Shown here: piece after piece, positions 8,021-16,772 of the stretch
Layout of the letters: the number at the start of each line of letters is the position of its first letter
How positions within the stretch are numbered: position 1 is the first letter of the stretch
Source of the DNA: Sphingomonas sp. R647
Lineage (GTDB): Bacteria; Pseudomonadota; Alphaproteobacteria; Sphingomonadales; Sphingomonadaceae
DNA: 64,000 nt
Assembly: GCF_020177055.1 (NCBI RefSeq)
Contig: NZ_JAIQXT010000005.1
Coordinates: forward strand, 372,001-436,000
Direction of reading: 5' to 3'
Made by a program: the position numbers and the translations under genes
The notes under the pieces: model-generated
What the model saw: only the letters and a program-made list of their open reading frames with translations
Told to the model about the DNA's origin: nothing
Databases searched by the model: none

Positions 8021-9079
8021 ATGGAAGCGCTGACGAAAACCGACTACCGAATGCCGCGCATTTGGATAGCTTTTGCATGGTCATGTATAGCGCTTGCCTG
8101 GGGCCCTGCCGCAGCACTTGCTTCGAGCCCCCGCCCATCGCCCATGGACTTTTTCCTCGCGACGGCATTCTGCTTTGCAACCTTCCTCCCTTGGGCTCTG
8201 GCGACCCCAGTGCTATTCGCGATTTGCCGGAGACATCCGCTCGGAACGGGGCGCAATGCTTCCTCGGTCACAGCACTGCTGACCATCGGTTTGGGTGTCG
8301 TCGCGCTACTTTCGAGCCTGGTGCCAGTGATGCAAGCGCTGGGGGCGATCATCTTGCCGGCGCTTCTCGGAGGGCCGCAGTCAGTCGAGGCGTTGGCGAG
8401 ACGTATCCTGGTCACATCCTTGTTCGCCGTGCCAACCTACGTGGCAGTCATCGCCGTCGGCCAGACGCTGGTATGGGCGGAGCGAGCGCGCGATCAGGAG
8501 GTCCGGTCAACGCGCGCAGAATTGCGAGCCTTGCGGGCCGAACTAAACCCCCACTTCCTGATGAACGCGTTGGGATCGATTGCCCAAATGGCCCATGCCT
8601 CCGCCGACCGCGCAGAGGCAGCACTATCGGCGCTGGCGAACGTCCTGCGTAGCGGTTTGTCGGCAGAAGAGGAGTTGCACACTCTTGCCGACGAATTGGG
8701 CGCCGTAGAAGAGCACGTGCTGCTCTATCGCCAATTGGACGGCAAACTCGATTACCGGCGCGAGGTCGCCGACGGACTGTGGCAGCGGCAGGTGCCGTCG
8801 CGCATCCTTGTTCCGTTGGTTGAAAACGCACTGACACATGGCGCGCCGCTGCCTGACGGCACGCGGCAGATCGAGCTATGGGTGACGGCTGCGCAAGATG
8901 TGACACGGATCAAGATCATCAATCCGTTGTCTCTCGTTCCGCACGCCTCGATCGGCCTAGGCTCCGGTCTTGAGCAGGTCAGGCAGCGCCTGTCGATCCT
9001 GTATCAGGACCGCTTCCGCCTCACTGCGAAACCTGAGGGCGCTCGCTTCCACGTGGTTCTAGAGGTGCCATTTGCCTGA
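8021..9079 (+). CDS. LytS/YehU-type sensor histidine kinase, 352 aa
   Basis: Membrane sensor of the His_kinase (PF06580) family. The N-terminal half has about four hydrophobic segments (residues 10-150). The phosphoacceptor region reads ELNPHFLMNAL, with the His at about residue 178, and the ATPase part has VPLVENALTHGA as N-box and a late GLGSGLEQVRQRL glycine box. ATG 8021 is my choice; a GTG at 7904 would add a tail without family character, and ATG 8051 is another option. The last 8 bases overlap the response regulator gene, so the two form a pair. The signal is unknown. Confidence 0.86.
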   Translation: MEALTKTDYRMPRIWIAFAWSCIALAWGPAAALASSPRPSPMDFFLATAFCFATFLPWALATPVLFAICRRHPLGTGRNASSVTALLTIGLGVVALLSSLVPVMQALGAIILPALLGGPQSVEALARRILVTSLFAVPTYVAVIAVGQTLVWAERARDQEVRSTRAELRALRAELNPHFLMNALGSIAQMAHASADRAEAALSALANVLRSGLSAEEELHTLADELGAVEEHVLLYRQLDGKLDYRREVADGLWQRQVPSRILVPLVENALTHGAPLPDGTRQIELWVTAAQDVTRIKIINPLSLVPHASIGLGSGLEQVRQRLSILYQDRFRLTAKPEGARFHVVLEVPFA

Positions 9080-9776
9080 CCTGACGGTGCTGGCCGTCGA
9101 GGATAATCCGCTGGCTCGTGGAGCTTTGCTTCGGCTGCTAAAAGCACATGCTGATATCGGTCCCGTGGTCGAAGCTGCAACTTTGGCGGAGGCCAGAAAG
9201 AGCATCGCGTCGAGAACCTTCGACCTGGTCTTCCTCGATGTTTGCCTCCCTGATGGTGCGGGGACGCAACTTGGCAGCGAGCTGAGCGCACACGTGCAAG
9301 CCCCCGCGCTGGTCTATATCACGGCCGATCCGGGAGCGGCGGTAGAAGCCTTCCGGCAAGGCGCGTTCGATTATCTGCTCAAGCCCATTGTAGCCTCCGA
9401 TCTTGCCCGGGCCTTGGGTCGTGTGCGCCAGGCCCGGCATGGCTCAGCGCCCGCGCCGATCGAAATTCGCGACGGGTCTTCCACGCGCTTCATCGCAACC
9501 GAACTGATCGCGGCGGTAGAGAGTGCCGGCCATTACCAGTGCGTTCACGCCGCTGGCGAAGTGCACCTTATCCGTGAATCGATCGCTACACTCCTTGCAC
9601 GGCTTGGGCCGGGCTTCGTACGCGTCCATCGCTCTGTCGTTGTTCGCGCCAACCTCGTCACCGCGATGGAAACGAAGCGTAATGGCGATGGGGAACTCGA
9701 ACTGGTTGGCGGCAAGCGAGTTCGCTTCAGCCGATCTTTTCGAGGCGCCCTGGAAGAAGCGCTCTGCGCACGCTGA
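9072..9776 (+). CDS. LytTR-family response regulator, 234 aa
   Basis: Partner of the kinase just upstream. The receiver domain covers about residues 3-120 with VEDN acidic pocket, phosphorylatable Asp at residue 56 (VFLDVCLPDG), and the KPI motif (LLKPIVASDL). The C-terminal LytTR DNA-binding domain (about 135-230) has FIATELIAAVESAGHY and FVRVHRSVVVR. The start is TTG 9072, inside the end of the kinase gene, which implies translational coupling. It probably controls the amidohydrolase gene that follows; no LytTR operator pair was identified by eye. Confidence 0.88.
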   Translation: MPDLTVLAVEDNPLARGALLRLLKAHADIGPVVEAATLAEARKSIASRTFDLVFLDVCLPDGAGTQLGSELSAHVQAPALVYITADPGAAVEAFRQGAFDYLLKPIVASDLARALGRVRQARHGSAPAPIEIRDGSSTRFIATELIAAVESAGHYQCVHAAGEVHLIRESIATLLARLGPGFVRVHRSVVVRANLVTAMETKRNGDGELELVGGKRVRFSRSFRGALEEALCAR

Positions 9777-9869
9777 CCGGTTCGCGTCGCCTGCGCCCCA
9801 TCTCACGTCGCGGAAGCTGGCAGGGAGCAGCAGAGAGCCTAGCGCCGGGCAACTCACGAAGGAGTGGTC

Positions 9870-11159
9870 ATGTTGCGCTTTATTGTTCCGGCCCTTGCCA
9901 TGTTGCTTGCGTCCGCCCCACTTGCCGCCGAAGAGGGAGAAATTACCGGCGGCCCCCGTATTGCCGTCACTCTGCCCAAACCCACCCTTTCGCTTGAAGG
10001 AGGGAGGTGGTTCGACGGCCAGCGTTTTGTCGAGGACAGCTGGTATAGCGTCGACGGAAAGCTCACGCGCAAACGTCCGCCGAGAATTGATGTGCGAGTG
10101 AATTTGCAGGGGCAGTATATGATCCCACCGCTTGCCGATGCGCACAACCATAATCTGCAAAATGCGTGGTCGGCATCCACCTTTGCTGAAGATTATTTGA
10201 GACGCGGCATCTTCTATTCAGCGCAGCTGGCAGCGAATACGGAGGAGATTGCCGGGCATCGGGGCTTGCTCGGCGGTCCGGGACGCGTTGACGTGCTGTG
10301 GGCAGAAGCGACCTTGTCCAGTTCGGATGGTCATCCTCTAGGACTTGCCCTTGCGGGCGCAAAACAGGCCGGAATGCCCGCGAACCCAGGCGACTACATC
10401 GATAAGGCGTTTTGGGCGATCGATAGCCTCGCAGATCTGGATGCCAAATGGCCGAAGATTGCCGAGAGCCGCCCCAAACTGGTCAAGGTAATCGTTGTCG
10501 ATGATGCCCATGCAGCGGCTCAGCGCCAGGATCCATCGAGTTATGGCCTTCGTGGAATGAGCACGGCTTTGCTGCCGCAGGTCGTAGAGCGAGCCCGCGC
10601 CGTCGGAGCGCGCGTCGCGGCCCATGTTGATAGCGCGGACGACATCGCCCGTGTCGTTGCTGCGGGTGTCGACATCGTCGCACATCTCAATACGCGCATC
10701 CCCGCTGGCCTGAGCGTGTCGGATCTGCGCCTGTCGGACGCGACGATCGCCGAAATGAAGCGGCGCAACACGGTGATGATTCCGACCGTCGCGGTCTCGC
10801 GCTACTACCTGATGGCGCATCCCGAAGATCGCGAAGCGCTGATGGCGGTCATCGCCGATAATCTGGCCCGGCTGAAATCAGCAGGTGTGCCGATCCTGAC
10901 TGGCAGCGACCTGTTCGACGGATCGGTGATCGACGAGATCGAGGCCCTGGATGGGACCAAAGTCTTCAGCCCCGCAGAATTGCTGCGTCTTGCCACCACC
11001 ACCACGCCGCAAGCTATTTTCCCCCACCGGAACATCGGCAATTTTTCGGAAGGAGCGGAGGCCAGCCTCGTCGCCTACGCTACCGATCCGACGCGCAACC
11101 TAGGAGTCCTCCGACGACCGCAGATCGCGATCAAGCAGGGTGAAATTCTAGCTCGCTAA
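9870..11159 (+). CDS. Exported amidohydrolase-family protein, 429 aa
   Basis: Metal-dependent hydrolase of the amidohydrolase superfamily (imidazolonepropionase/prolidase-like branch). A Sec signal peptide is visible (MLRFIVPALAMLLASAPLAA). The first metal motif is DAHNHN with His at about residues 92 and 94, followed by VAAHVDS, VAHLN, and TGSDLFDG for the last His and Asp ligands; the usual HxH is thus HNH, a normal variant. AAGGAG lies five bases before the ATG. It follows the LytS/LytTR pair by about 90 bases and may be its target. Substrate unknown. Confidence 0.82.
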   Translation: MLRFIVPALAMLLASAPLAAEEGEITGGPRIAVTLPKPTLSLEGGRWFDGQRFVEDSWYSVDGKLTRKRPPRIDVRVNLQGQYMIPPLADAHNHNLQNAWSASTFAEDYLRRGIFYSAQLAANTEEIAGHRGLLGGPGRVDVLWAEATLSSSDGHPLGLALAGAKQAGMPANPGDYIDKAFWAIDSLADLDAKWPKIAESRPKLVKVIVVDDAHAAAQRQDPSSYGLRGMSTALLPQVVERARAVGARVAAHVDSADDIARVVAAGVDIVAHLNTRIPAGLSVSDLRLSDATIAEMKRRNTVMIPTVAVSRYYLMAHPEDREALMAVIADNLARLKSAGVPILTGSDLFDGSVIDEIEALDGTKVFSPAELLRLATTTTPQAIFPHRNIGNFSEGAEASLVAYATDPTRNLGVLRRPQIAIKQGEILAR

Positions 11160-11511
11160 GGTGATACAGATTGATGGGCCTATCGCTGCTGATGACTCGG
11201 GTCTGGTTGCTGGCGCGCCGCCGCACCCTGGCCGCGGCGTGGATGCAAGGCATGATCAACGCTCGCCGCGATTGCCTTCAACGTTCAGCTGTGGCGCCGG
11301 GGCTGGTCAGCCGAAGCCAATTTGCTGCACCTCACCCTGGCGATTGGGGTCGCTGCGCTGGTCCTTCACGTACTGCGTCGATCCGATCGGCAAAGCTGAC
11401 TTGGAACGACGGATTGCACATGTTGTTGTTTCGCCTTCCTGCGGTGGGACATCGTCTGCTTCCGGCCCGCTTTCAGCCCATTACTCAACACCGCAGCCGA
11501 CTGACGCGGCC
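11160..11511 (+). pseudogene. Debris with a possible membrane-protein tail
   Basis: No intact gene is present. In one frame, about 11276-11401 reads IAFNVQLWRRGWSAEANLL and then HLTLAIGVAALVLHVLRRS before a stop. This resembles the membrane tail of some serine hydrolases, but it has no upstream continuation. I regard it as gene debris; the family is a guess. Confidence 0.3.
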
Positions 11512-12612
11512 TTATCTCCCCGGGCGGGGGATAGGGCCGTCCAGGCTCAACTCCATACCATCGCCACTAGCCCGCCACTTGGGGACGATATTCATTGAAG
11601 AGGCGATGGACTGGATCACGCGCGATCCCAGACCAGAACCCTTCGCCGCGCGCTCTGCCTCTGCCGCGCCTGCGGTCCCGTTATCACGGCAAAGGAGCGC
11701 CAATCGGCCAGGCTGCGCATCTATCTCGACCTTGATTGAACCATGACCTGAGCCGAAGGCATGCTTGACGGAATTGGAAACAAATTCGTTGACTATCAAG
11801 ACCAGCGAATTGGCAAGTTCCGGGCCTACCCCGCCGTCGCGCACGACTATAGAGAGTTCTATTCCTTCAGGGAGCAACTGTCGCAAATCGGTCTCGACGC
11901 GCATAAACAGCGATTTCGTGCTTACCAGATCCTGCCCACCCAGCTCGTGGAGTTCTGCATGAAGCGATGACAGTGAGCGAACGCGGCTACCCGCATCCTC
12001 CAGCGCGTGCCGCACAGCGGCGTCTGTTTCCCTCCGCGCCTTCATAAAAAGCAATGCCCCGATCGACGCGAGCGAGTTCTTGACCCGGTGATCGACCTCC
12101 CGCCGGAGTGTCTGCTCCTGATCCAGCGCCAAGCGAAGGTCCAGTTGACGCATGATATGGCGCGACAGCACCCGCAGCACCTTGCGCTGATGTTCCGACA
12201 ACGCCCGCGGCTTGTGGTCCAGGACGCACAGCGTGCCTAGCGGAAGACCGTTAGCCCCCTTCAGGACCGACCCAGCGTAGAAGCGAAATCCCGGATCGCT
12301 GGTGCAAAGCGGATTATCCGCCATCCGTGCATCATCGAGGGTGTCTGATATCTCGATATAGTCGCCCTGCAGGATCGCGTGGCCGCACAGGCTTGTCTCG
12401 AGCGGAGTTGATCTGACGCCTAGCCCGACCTCTGCCTTAAACCACTGTCTGCCTTGGTCGATGAAATTGATAACCGAGACGGGGGCTTCGCAAATTTCCG
12501 ACGCTATTTCGACCAGCTCGTCGAACTCGCGCTCCCGGTCGGTGTCCAGAATCCCGTAGCGACGAAGTTCGCGCAGGCGATCATCTTCATGCGGGTGCAA
12601 TGCGGGCTTCAT
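11512..12612 (-). CDS. GAF-domain HWE/HisKA_2 histidine kinase, 366 aa
   Basis: Soluble sensor kinase. The N-terminal GAF domain (about residues 20-160) shows APVSVINFIDQGRQWFKAEV and ETSLCGHAI, typical of the GAF modules linked to blue-light or stress kinases. The HisKA_2 phosphoacceptor is DHRVKNSL with His at about residue 175. The ATPase domain has VLIVNEFVSNSVKHAFG, and GSGLGSRVIQSIA near the end. Such kinases often feed the EcfG general stress response in alphaproteobacteria, and an EcfG gene lies 6 kb away; that link is an inference. Convergent to the debris on its left, divergent from the Mfd-like gene. Confidence 0.88.
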   Translation of the reverse strand: MKPALHPHEDDRLRELRRYGILDTDREREFDELVEIASEICEAPVSVINFIDQGRQWFKAEVGLGVRSTPLETSLCGHAILQGDYIEISDTLDDARMADNPLCTSDPGFRFYAGSVLKGANGLPLGTLCVLDHKPRALSEHQRKVLRVLSRHIMRQLDLRLALDQEQTLRREVDHRVKNSLASIGALLFMKARRETDAAVRHALEDAGSRVRSLSSLHAELHELGGQDLVSTKSLFMRVETDLRQLLPEGIELSIVVRDGGVGPELANSLVLIVNEFVSNSVKHAFGSGHGSIKVEIDAQPGRLALLCRDNGTAGAAEAERAAKGSGLGSRVIQSIASSMNIVPKWRASGDGMELSLDGPIPRPGR

Positions 12613-12841
12613 GCGCCTCCGTTAGCAACAGAGCACCGACAGCGGAAGTGACCGAACAGCACTATACCTCCCCGTCCCTTCCCCGCAGTCGGTGCCACGA
12701 AGCCGACAGGCTAATCCGGCCCAAGAGCGTCTTCGTAGGGGTCCCACCGGCAAAACTATTTTTGTCGCTCAGTGGCCTTTTTCGGACCCGTTGCGTTTGT
12801 CGCCAGCCGGATCGCAGTTGCGTCGCGGAATGGAGACAGGA

Positions 12842-15800
12842 ATGACGTCATCGATAGCGTGGATCGCAGCCCAGATGGCGCGGAAGCTCGAAGCCGACGA
12901 TCTGCTCTACCTCGCCGACGATGACCAACAGGCGCAGGCGCTTACTGCCGCGCTTCGGGCGATGCTCCCCGCCGCGCCGGTTTTCTTCGTGCCCTCGAGT
13001 GACGCCCTGCCCGGCGACGTGGCGCCCGCATCGCCAGCCAATATTGGAGTGCGCGTGGCTGCGCTGCACGCACTCCGCATGGCCCAACACGTGGCTAATC
13101 GCGCTCACTTGGCCTGCGTTATGAGTGGCGAGGCCGCGGCTCGGCTCTATCCGCCGCCCCAAGCCTTCGATCAGGCGCTGCCGCGGCTCTCGGTCGGGGA
13201 CGTGCTGGCAATCGGGCGCTTGTCGGAGATGCTAGAGACAATCGGCTATGTCGCGGATGATCGCGTCGATGAACCCGGCGAGATGGCTGTTCGTGGCGAC
13301 GTCGTCGATATCTTCCCCGCCGACGCCGGGGCGCCGGCCCGGATCGAAATTGCCGAGGGCAAGGTGGCTGCGATCCGTTCCTACGATGCCGTCACGCAGC
13401 GCACAGTCGGCGATCTCGAATCGATCGAGATCGGTCGCGCCGCCGAGCCGCCTGCCGACGGCGCGGGCTCGATCCTGCCGCATCTCGTTCCTGGCACGAT
13501 CCTATTTTCGGAGAAAGCCGACAAGCGTCGGCGGCGTTTCCTGCGCTTGGCTGAGGATGCTGCGCAAGGGGATAAGCGAAAAATCGACGCGGTTGCGGAA
13601 GCGGATTGGGCGGCGACACTGTCCGAATGGCGAGTGGACCGCCTTGAAGCGGCATTCGATCCGGTTCCCCATTTTGCGGAGACGCGCTCGCCGCTGTCGG
13701 CGCTCACGCGTTTCGCCAAGCCGTTGCTGGAAACACATGACTTCGTGTTAGCGGGGAGCCAGCGCGATCTGCGTTTCCTGCGTACCCGCGTCGCCAAGCG
13801 TCTCGGCCTGGAAGTCGCATCACTCGCCGATTGGGCCGAAGCCGAAGCTCTTCCCACCGGCACCGCCGGGCTGCTGGAGATGCCGGCCGATCGTGGCTTC
13901 GTAAGCAAGGCAATGGTGCTGGTGGCGGCCGCGGACCTGCTCGGCAGCCGCGCACTCAGCGACGGCTCCAGCACTGCCGCCGCCAATCCCTGGTCGGTCG
14001 GCGGCAGCGAAATACGGATTGGCGATGTCGTAGTTCATGAAGATCACGGCGTCGGCATCGTGGCAGGGCTTGAGCCCGCACCTATTGGCGGCGAAGGCGG
14101 CGAGATGATCGCGCTCGAATATGCCGGGGGCGCGCGGCGCCTCGTGGCGATCGATGACGCTGACCGGATCTGGCGCTATGGCGCGGATGCGGAAGCCGTC
14201 ACCCTCGACAAGCTCGACGGTTCTTCCTGGTTGAAGCGCCGTGGTGAAATCAACGCAGCGATCACCGAAAGCGCGAAGGGATTGGCTGCCCTTGCCGAGA
14301 CGCGTGCCAAGCTCGTCGCACCGGTCCTCGAGCCCGATCCCGCCGCCTATGAGCGTTTCGCTGGCGGCTTCCCGTTCAACGAGACCGCCGATCAAGCCCG
14401 TGCCATCGCCGCGGTGCGCGCCGATCTTGCCAGCGGCAAGCCGATGGACCGGCTCGTCGTCGGCGATGTTGGTTATGGCAAGACCGAAGTTGCGCTGCGT
14501 GCCGCGGCGATTGCCGCGCTGTCGGGCCATCAGGTGGTGATCGCGGCGCCGACCACGGTGCTCGTCCGCCAGCATCTCGCCAGCTTCCAACGTCGCTTCG
14601 AAGGGTCGGGACTGAACGTAGCCGGATTGTCGCGCCTGTCGAGCGCCGCCGAGAAAAAGGCGGTTAAGGCCGGCTTGGCCGACGGATCAGTGCACATCGT
14701 CATCGGAACCGGCATACTAATGGCGAAGGGCGTGACCTATGACCGGCTCGGTCTGGTGGTTATCGACGAGGAACAGCGCTTTGGTGCCGCCGACAAGGCG
14801 AACCTGCGTGGATCGGGCGAGATGCATTTGCTCAGCCTCAGCGCAACGCCGATCCCGAGGACCCTCCAGATGGCGCTTGTCGGTCTCCAGCAAATTTCGA
14901 TCATCGCCACGCCGCCTGCCCGGCGCCAGCCAATACGCACCAGCCTTGATCACTATGACGATGGGCGCATCCGCACGGCACTGCGGCGCGAGAAGGTCCG
15001 GGGCGGGCAGAGCTTCGTCGTCGTCCCCCGGATCGAGGATATGGCCAATGTTGCCGAAAAACTGAGGCGGGTGGCGCCCGATCTGCTCTTGGTCGAGGCG
15101 CACGGCAAGATGCCGCCAGCTGAAATCGATGCGGTGATGGCGGGCTTTGCGGACGGACAAGGGGACGTTCTGCTCGCCACCAACATCATCGAAGCTGGGC
15201 TCGACGTGCCCCGAGCTAACACGATGATCGTCTGGCGTGCCGACCGCTTTGGTTTGGCCCAGCTTCACCAGCTTCGCGGGCGCGTCGGCCGAGGTGCGCG
15301 TCGTGGTCAGGTAATCCTGCTCACCGGCGATGACCGCACGATCGGAGAGCGGACGATGAAGCGACTGCGCACCTTGTCTACTTTCGATCGCTTAGGCGCA
15401 GGTTTCCAGATCAGCGCGCAGGATCTCGACATGCGCGGGGCCGGTGATCTGCTGGGCGAGACGCAGGCCGGGCACGTGAAATTGATAGGAATCGATCTCT
15501 ACCAGCATTTGCTCGGGCAGGCGCTGCGCGAAGCGCGCGGGGAGCCGGCAGACCGTTGGACACCAGAACTTCATCTCGGCACGCATGGCGCGCTGCCGGA
15601 CAGTTGGATACCCGAGGCCGATACGCGTCTGACGCTCTATGTGCGGCTAAGCCGATTGACGCGAGAAGCCGAAATTGACGCGTTCGAAGAGGAGCTGATC
15701 GACCGTTTCGGGCCGCTGCCCAATGCCGCTGCCGATCTGATGGCGCATTCCCGGCTGCGCCTGGCCGCGCGGACCGCCTGTGTCGCCCGCGTCGACGCCG

Positions 15801-15961
15801 GGCCTTCAGCAATCGCTTTAACGCCTCGACGCGACTTCAGTGCGGATGCTGCTCGGCACGGCCTGACGGCCAAAAACGACCGCCTCGTGCTTCTCGAAGC
15901 GATCGACGAACCCGCGCGAGCGGAACGGGTCCAGGCGTTGTTGGAAGCGCTTGCGGCTTGA
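12842..15961 (+). CDS. Mfd-like (transcription-repair coupling factor) helicase paralogue, 1039 aa
   Basis: Superfamily 2 DNA translocase related to Mfd. The N-terminal half keeps the weak UvrB-like region (VPSSDALPGD, RGDVVDIFPAD). A CarD-like RNA-polymerase interaction domain starts at about residue 393 (IGDVVVHEDHGVGIV). The motor shows Walker A GDVGYGKTEVA (about 541-551), DEEQ at about 642-645, SATPIPRTL, and the RecG/Mfd TRG region near GRVGRGARRGQ. A D7-like tail follows. At 1039 residues it is shorter than usual Mfd (about 1150), and sphingomonads are known to carry such a second copy. The ATG is chosen for the GGAGACAGGA just before it. Confidence 0.85.
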   Translation: MTSSIAWIAAQMARKLEADDLLYLADDDQQAQALTAALRAMLPAAPVFFVPSSDALPGDVAPASPANIGVRVAALHALRMAQHVANRAHLACVMSGEAAARLYPPPQAFDQALPRLSVGDVLAIGRLSEMLETIGYVADDRVDEPGEMAVRGDVVDIFPADAGAPARIEIAEGKVAAIRSYDAVTQRTVGDLESIEIGRAAEPPADGAGSILPHLVPGTILFSEKADKRRRRFLRLAEDAAQGDKRKIDAVAEADWAATLSEWRVDRLEAAFDPVPHFAETRSPLSALTRFAKPLLETHDFVLAGSQRDLRFLRTRVAKRLGLEVASLADWAEAEALPTGTAGLLEMPADRGFVSKAMVLVAAADLLGSRALSDGSSTAAANPWSVGGSEIRIGDVVVHEDHGVGIVAGLEPAPIGGEGGEMIALEYAGGARRLVAIDDADRIWRYGADAEAVTLDKLDGSSWLKRRGEINAAITESAKGLAALAETRAKLVAPVLEPDPAAYERFAGGFPFNETADQARAIAAVRADLASGKPMDRLVVGDVGYGKTEVALRAAAIAALSGHQVVIAAPTTVLVRQHLASFQRRFEGSGLNVAGLSRLSSAAEKKAVKAGLADGSVHIVIGTGILMAKGVTYDRLGLVVIDEEQRFGAADKANLRGSGEMHLLSLSATPIPRTLQMALVGLQQISIIATPPARRQPIRTSLDHYDDGRIRTALRREKVRGGQSFVVVPRIEDMANVAEKLRRVAPDLLLVEAHGKMPPAEIDAVMAGFADGQGDVLLATNIIEAGLDVPRANTMIVWRADRFGLAQLHQLRGRVGRGARRGQVILLTGDDRTIGERTMKRLRTLSTFDRLGAGFQISAQDLDMRGAGDLLGETQAGHVKLIGIDLYQHLLGQALREARGEPADRWTPELHLGTHGALPDSWIPEADTRLTLYVRLSRLTREAEIDAFEEELIDRFGPLPNAAADLMAHSRLRLAARTACVARVDAGPSAIALTPRRDFSADAARHGLTAKNDRLVLLEAIDEPARAERVQALLEALAA

Positions 15962-16149
15962 TCACAAGTCAGGATTGAGTGCTAGTGCGCATGCAGGCCC
16001 TGTGAGGGTCTGGATTTGCAGCTTGACGACTTCGGCTATGTCGGGATCGACGCGGAAGATGCGCGTGCCTTGACTGAGGCCCCCGAGATTGCCTGACAGG
16101 CTCCCTCACCTTGCGCGAGGTGTCGATTTTAACGCCCCAGAAGATGCAC
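15962..16149. other. Gene-free gap
   Basis: One frame gives a short run LDDFGYVGIDAEDARAL before a stop at about 16096, which may be the end of a lost gene, but nothing can be assigned. Confidence 0.3.
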
Positions 16150-16623
16150 TTATGTTCGCGGTTCAAAAAAGCGAATATACCGTGCTGTCGAACGAGGCTG
16201 AGGTACGTCCCCGAGCAGATCGCGGCGCAGCGCATATCCCGCCTGCCGGGCCAGGTCATCGAGGTCGATGCACGCGTCGACGTGCCACCCCGGGAAACCT
16301 TGACGTGCAGCTTGCACCGCCTCCTTGAAGTTTCCCGCACTGAAGAACCGGTAATCATGCTGCTCGCGTATCGCGTTCGCCGAATTGCGTCCGAGCTCCA
16401 CAACGAAAAACGATGGCCCAACTCGCGCCCCATCCTCGGTCAGATCTTCGAGCTCCAGTTCGATCCATCCGTCGAGATGGGCAGCCCGCATCGCGCCGGC
16501 AAATCGGGACCGACAATCGAGAATCAACTGCTCCTCGCCGGGGGCGACCAGCGCATGGACTTCGTGGCACTCGAACAGATTACCGTCGCGCATGCCTCCT
16601 ATTTCCACGAGGTAGAGCTTCAT
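16150..16623 (-). CDS. DUF1543-like protein, 157 aa
   Basis: Small cytoplasmic protein. The start MKLYLVEIGG followed by NLFECHEVHALVA matches how DUF1543 proteins begin, and the middle has the HLDGWIELELED pattern of that family. A second similar half (FFVVELGRN, HDYRFFSAGNFKEAVQAA) suggests the two-lobed family layout. No biochemical role is known for the family. It is transcribed away from the FAD protein gene. Confidence 0.65.
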   Translation of the reverse strand: MKLYLVEIGGMRDGNLFECHEVHALVAPGEEQLILDCRSRFAGAMRAAHLDGWIELELEDLTEDGARVGPSFFVVELGRNSANAIREQHDYRFFSAGNFKEAVQAARQGFPGWHVDACIDLDDLARQAGYALRRDLLGDVPQPRSTARYIRFFEPRT

Positions 16624-16772
16624 CCTATATCCTTCATGCTGGCGATTCGATTGCGCGCCCGACAGGCGCGTCGTTGCAGGAACCTCCCACCGGCGGGCGG
16701 CGTTCCAGCATCCCTTCGAAGCGCGATGCGCGAATAGAGGCTTTTCTTATCCATACCGAAGATCGCCATGAC

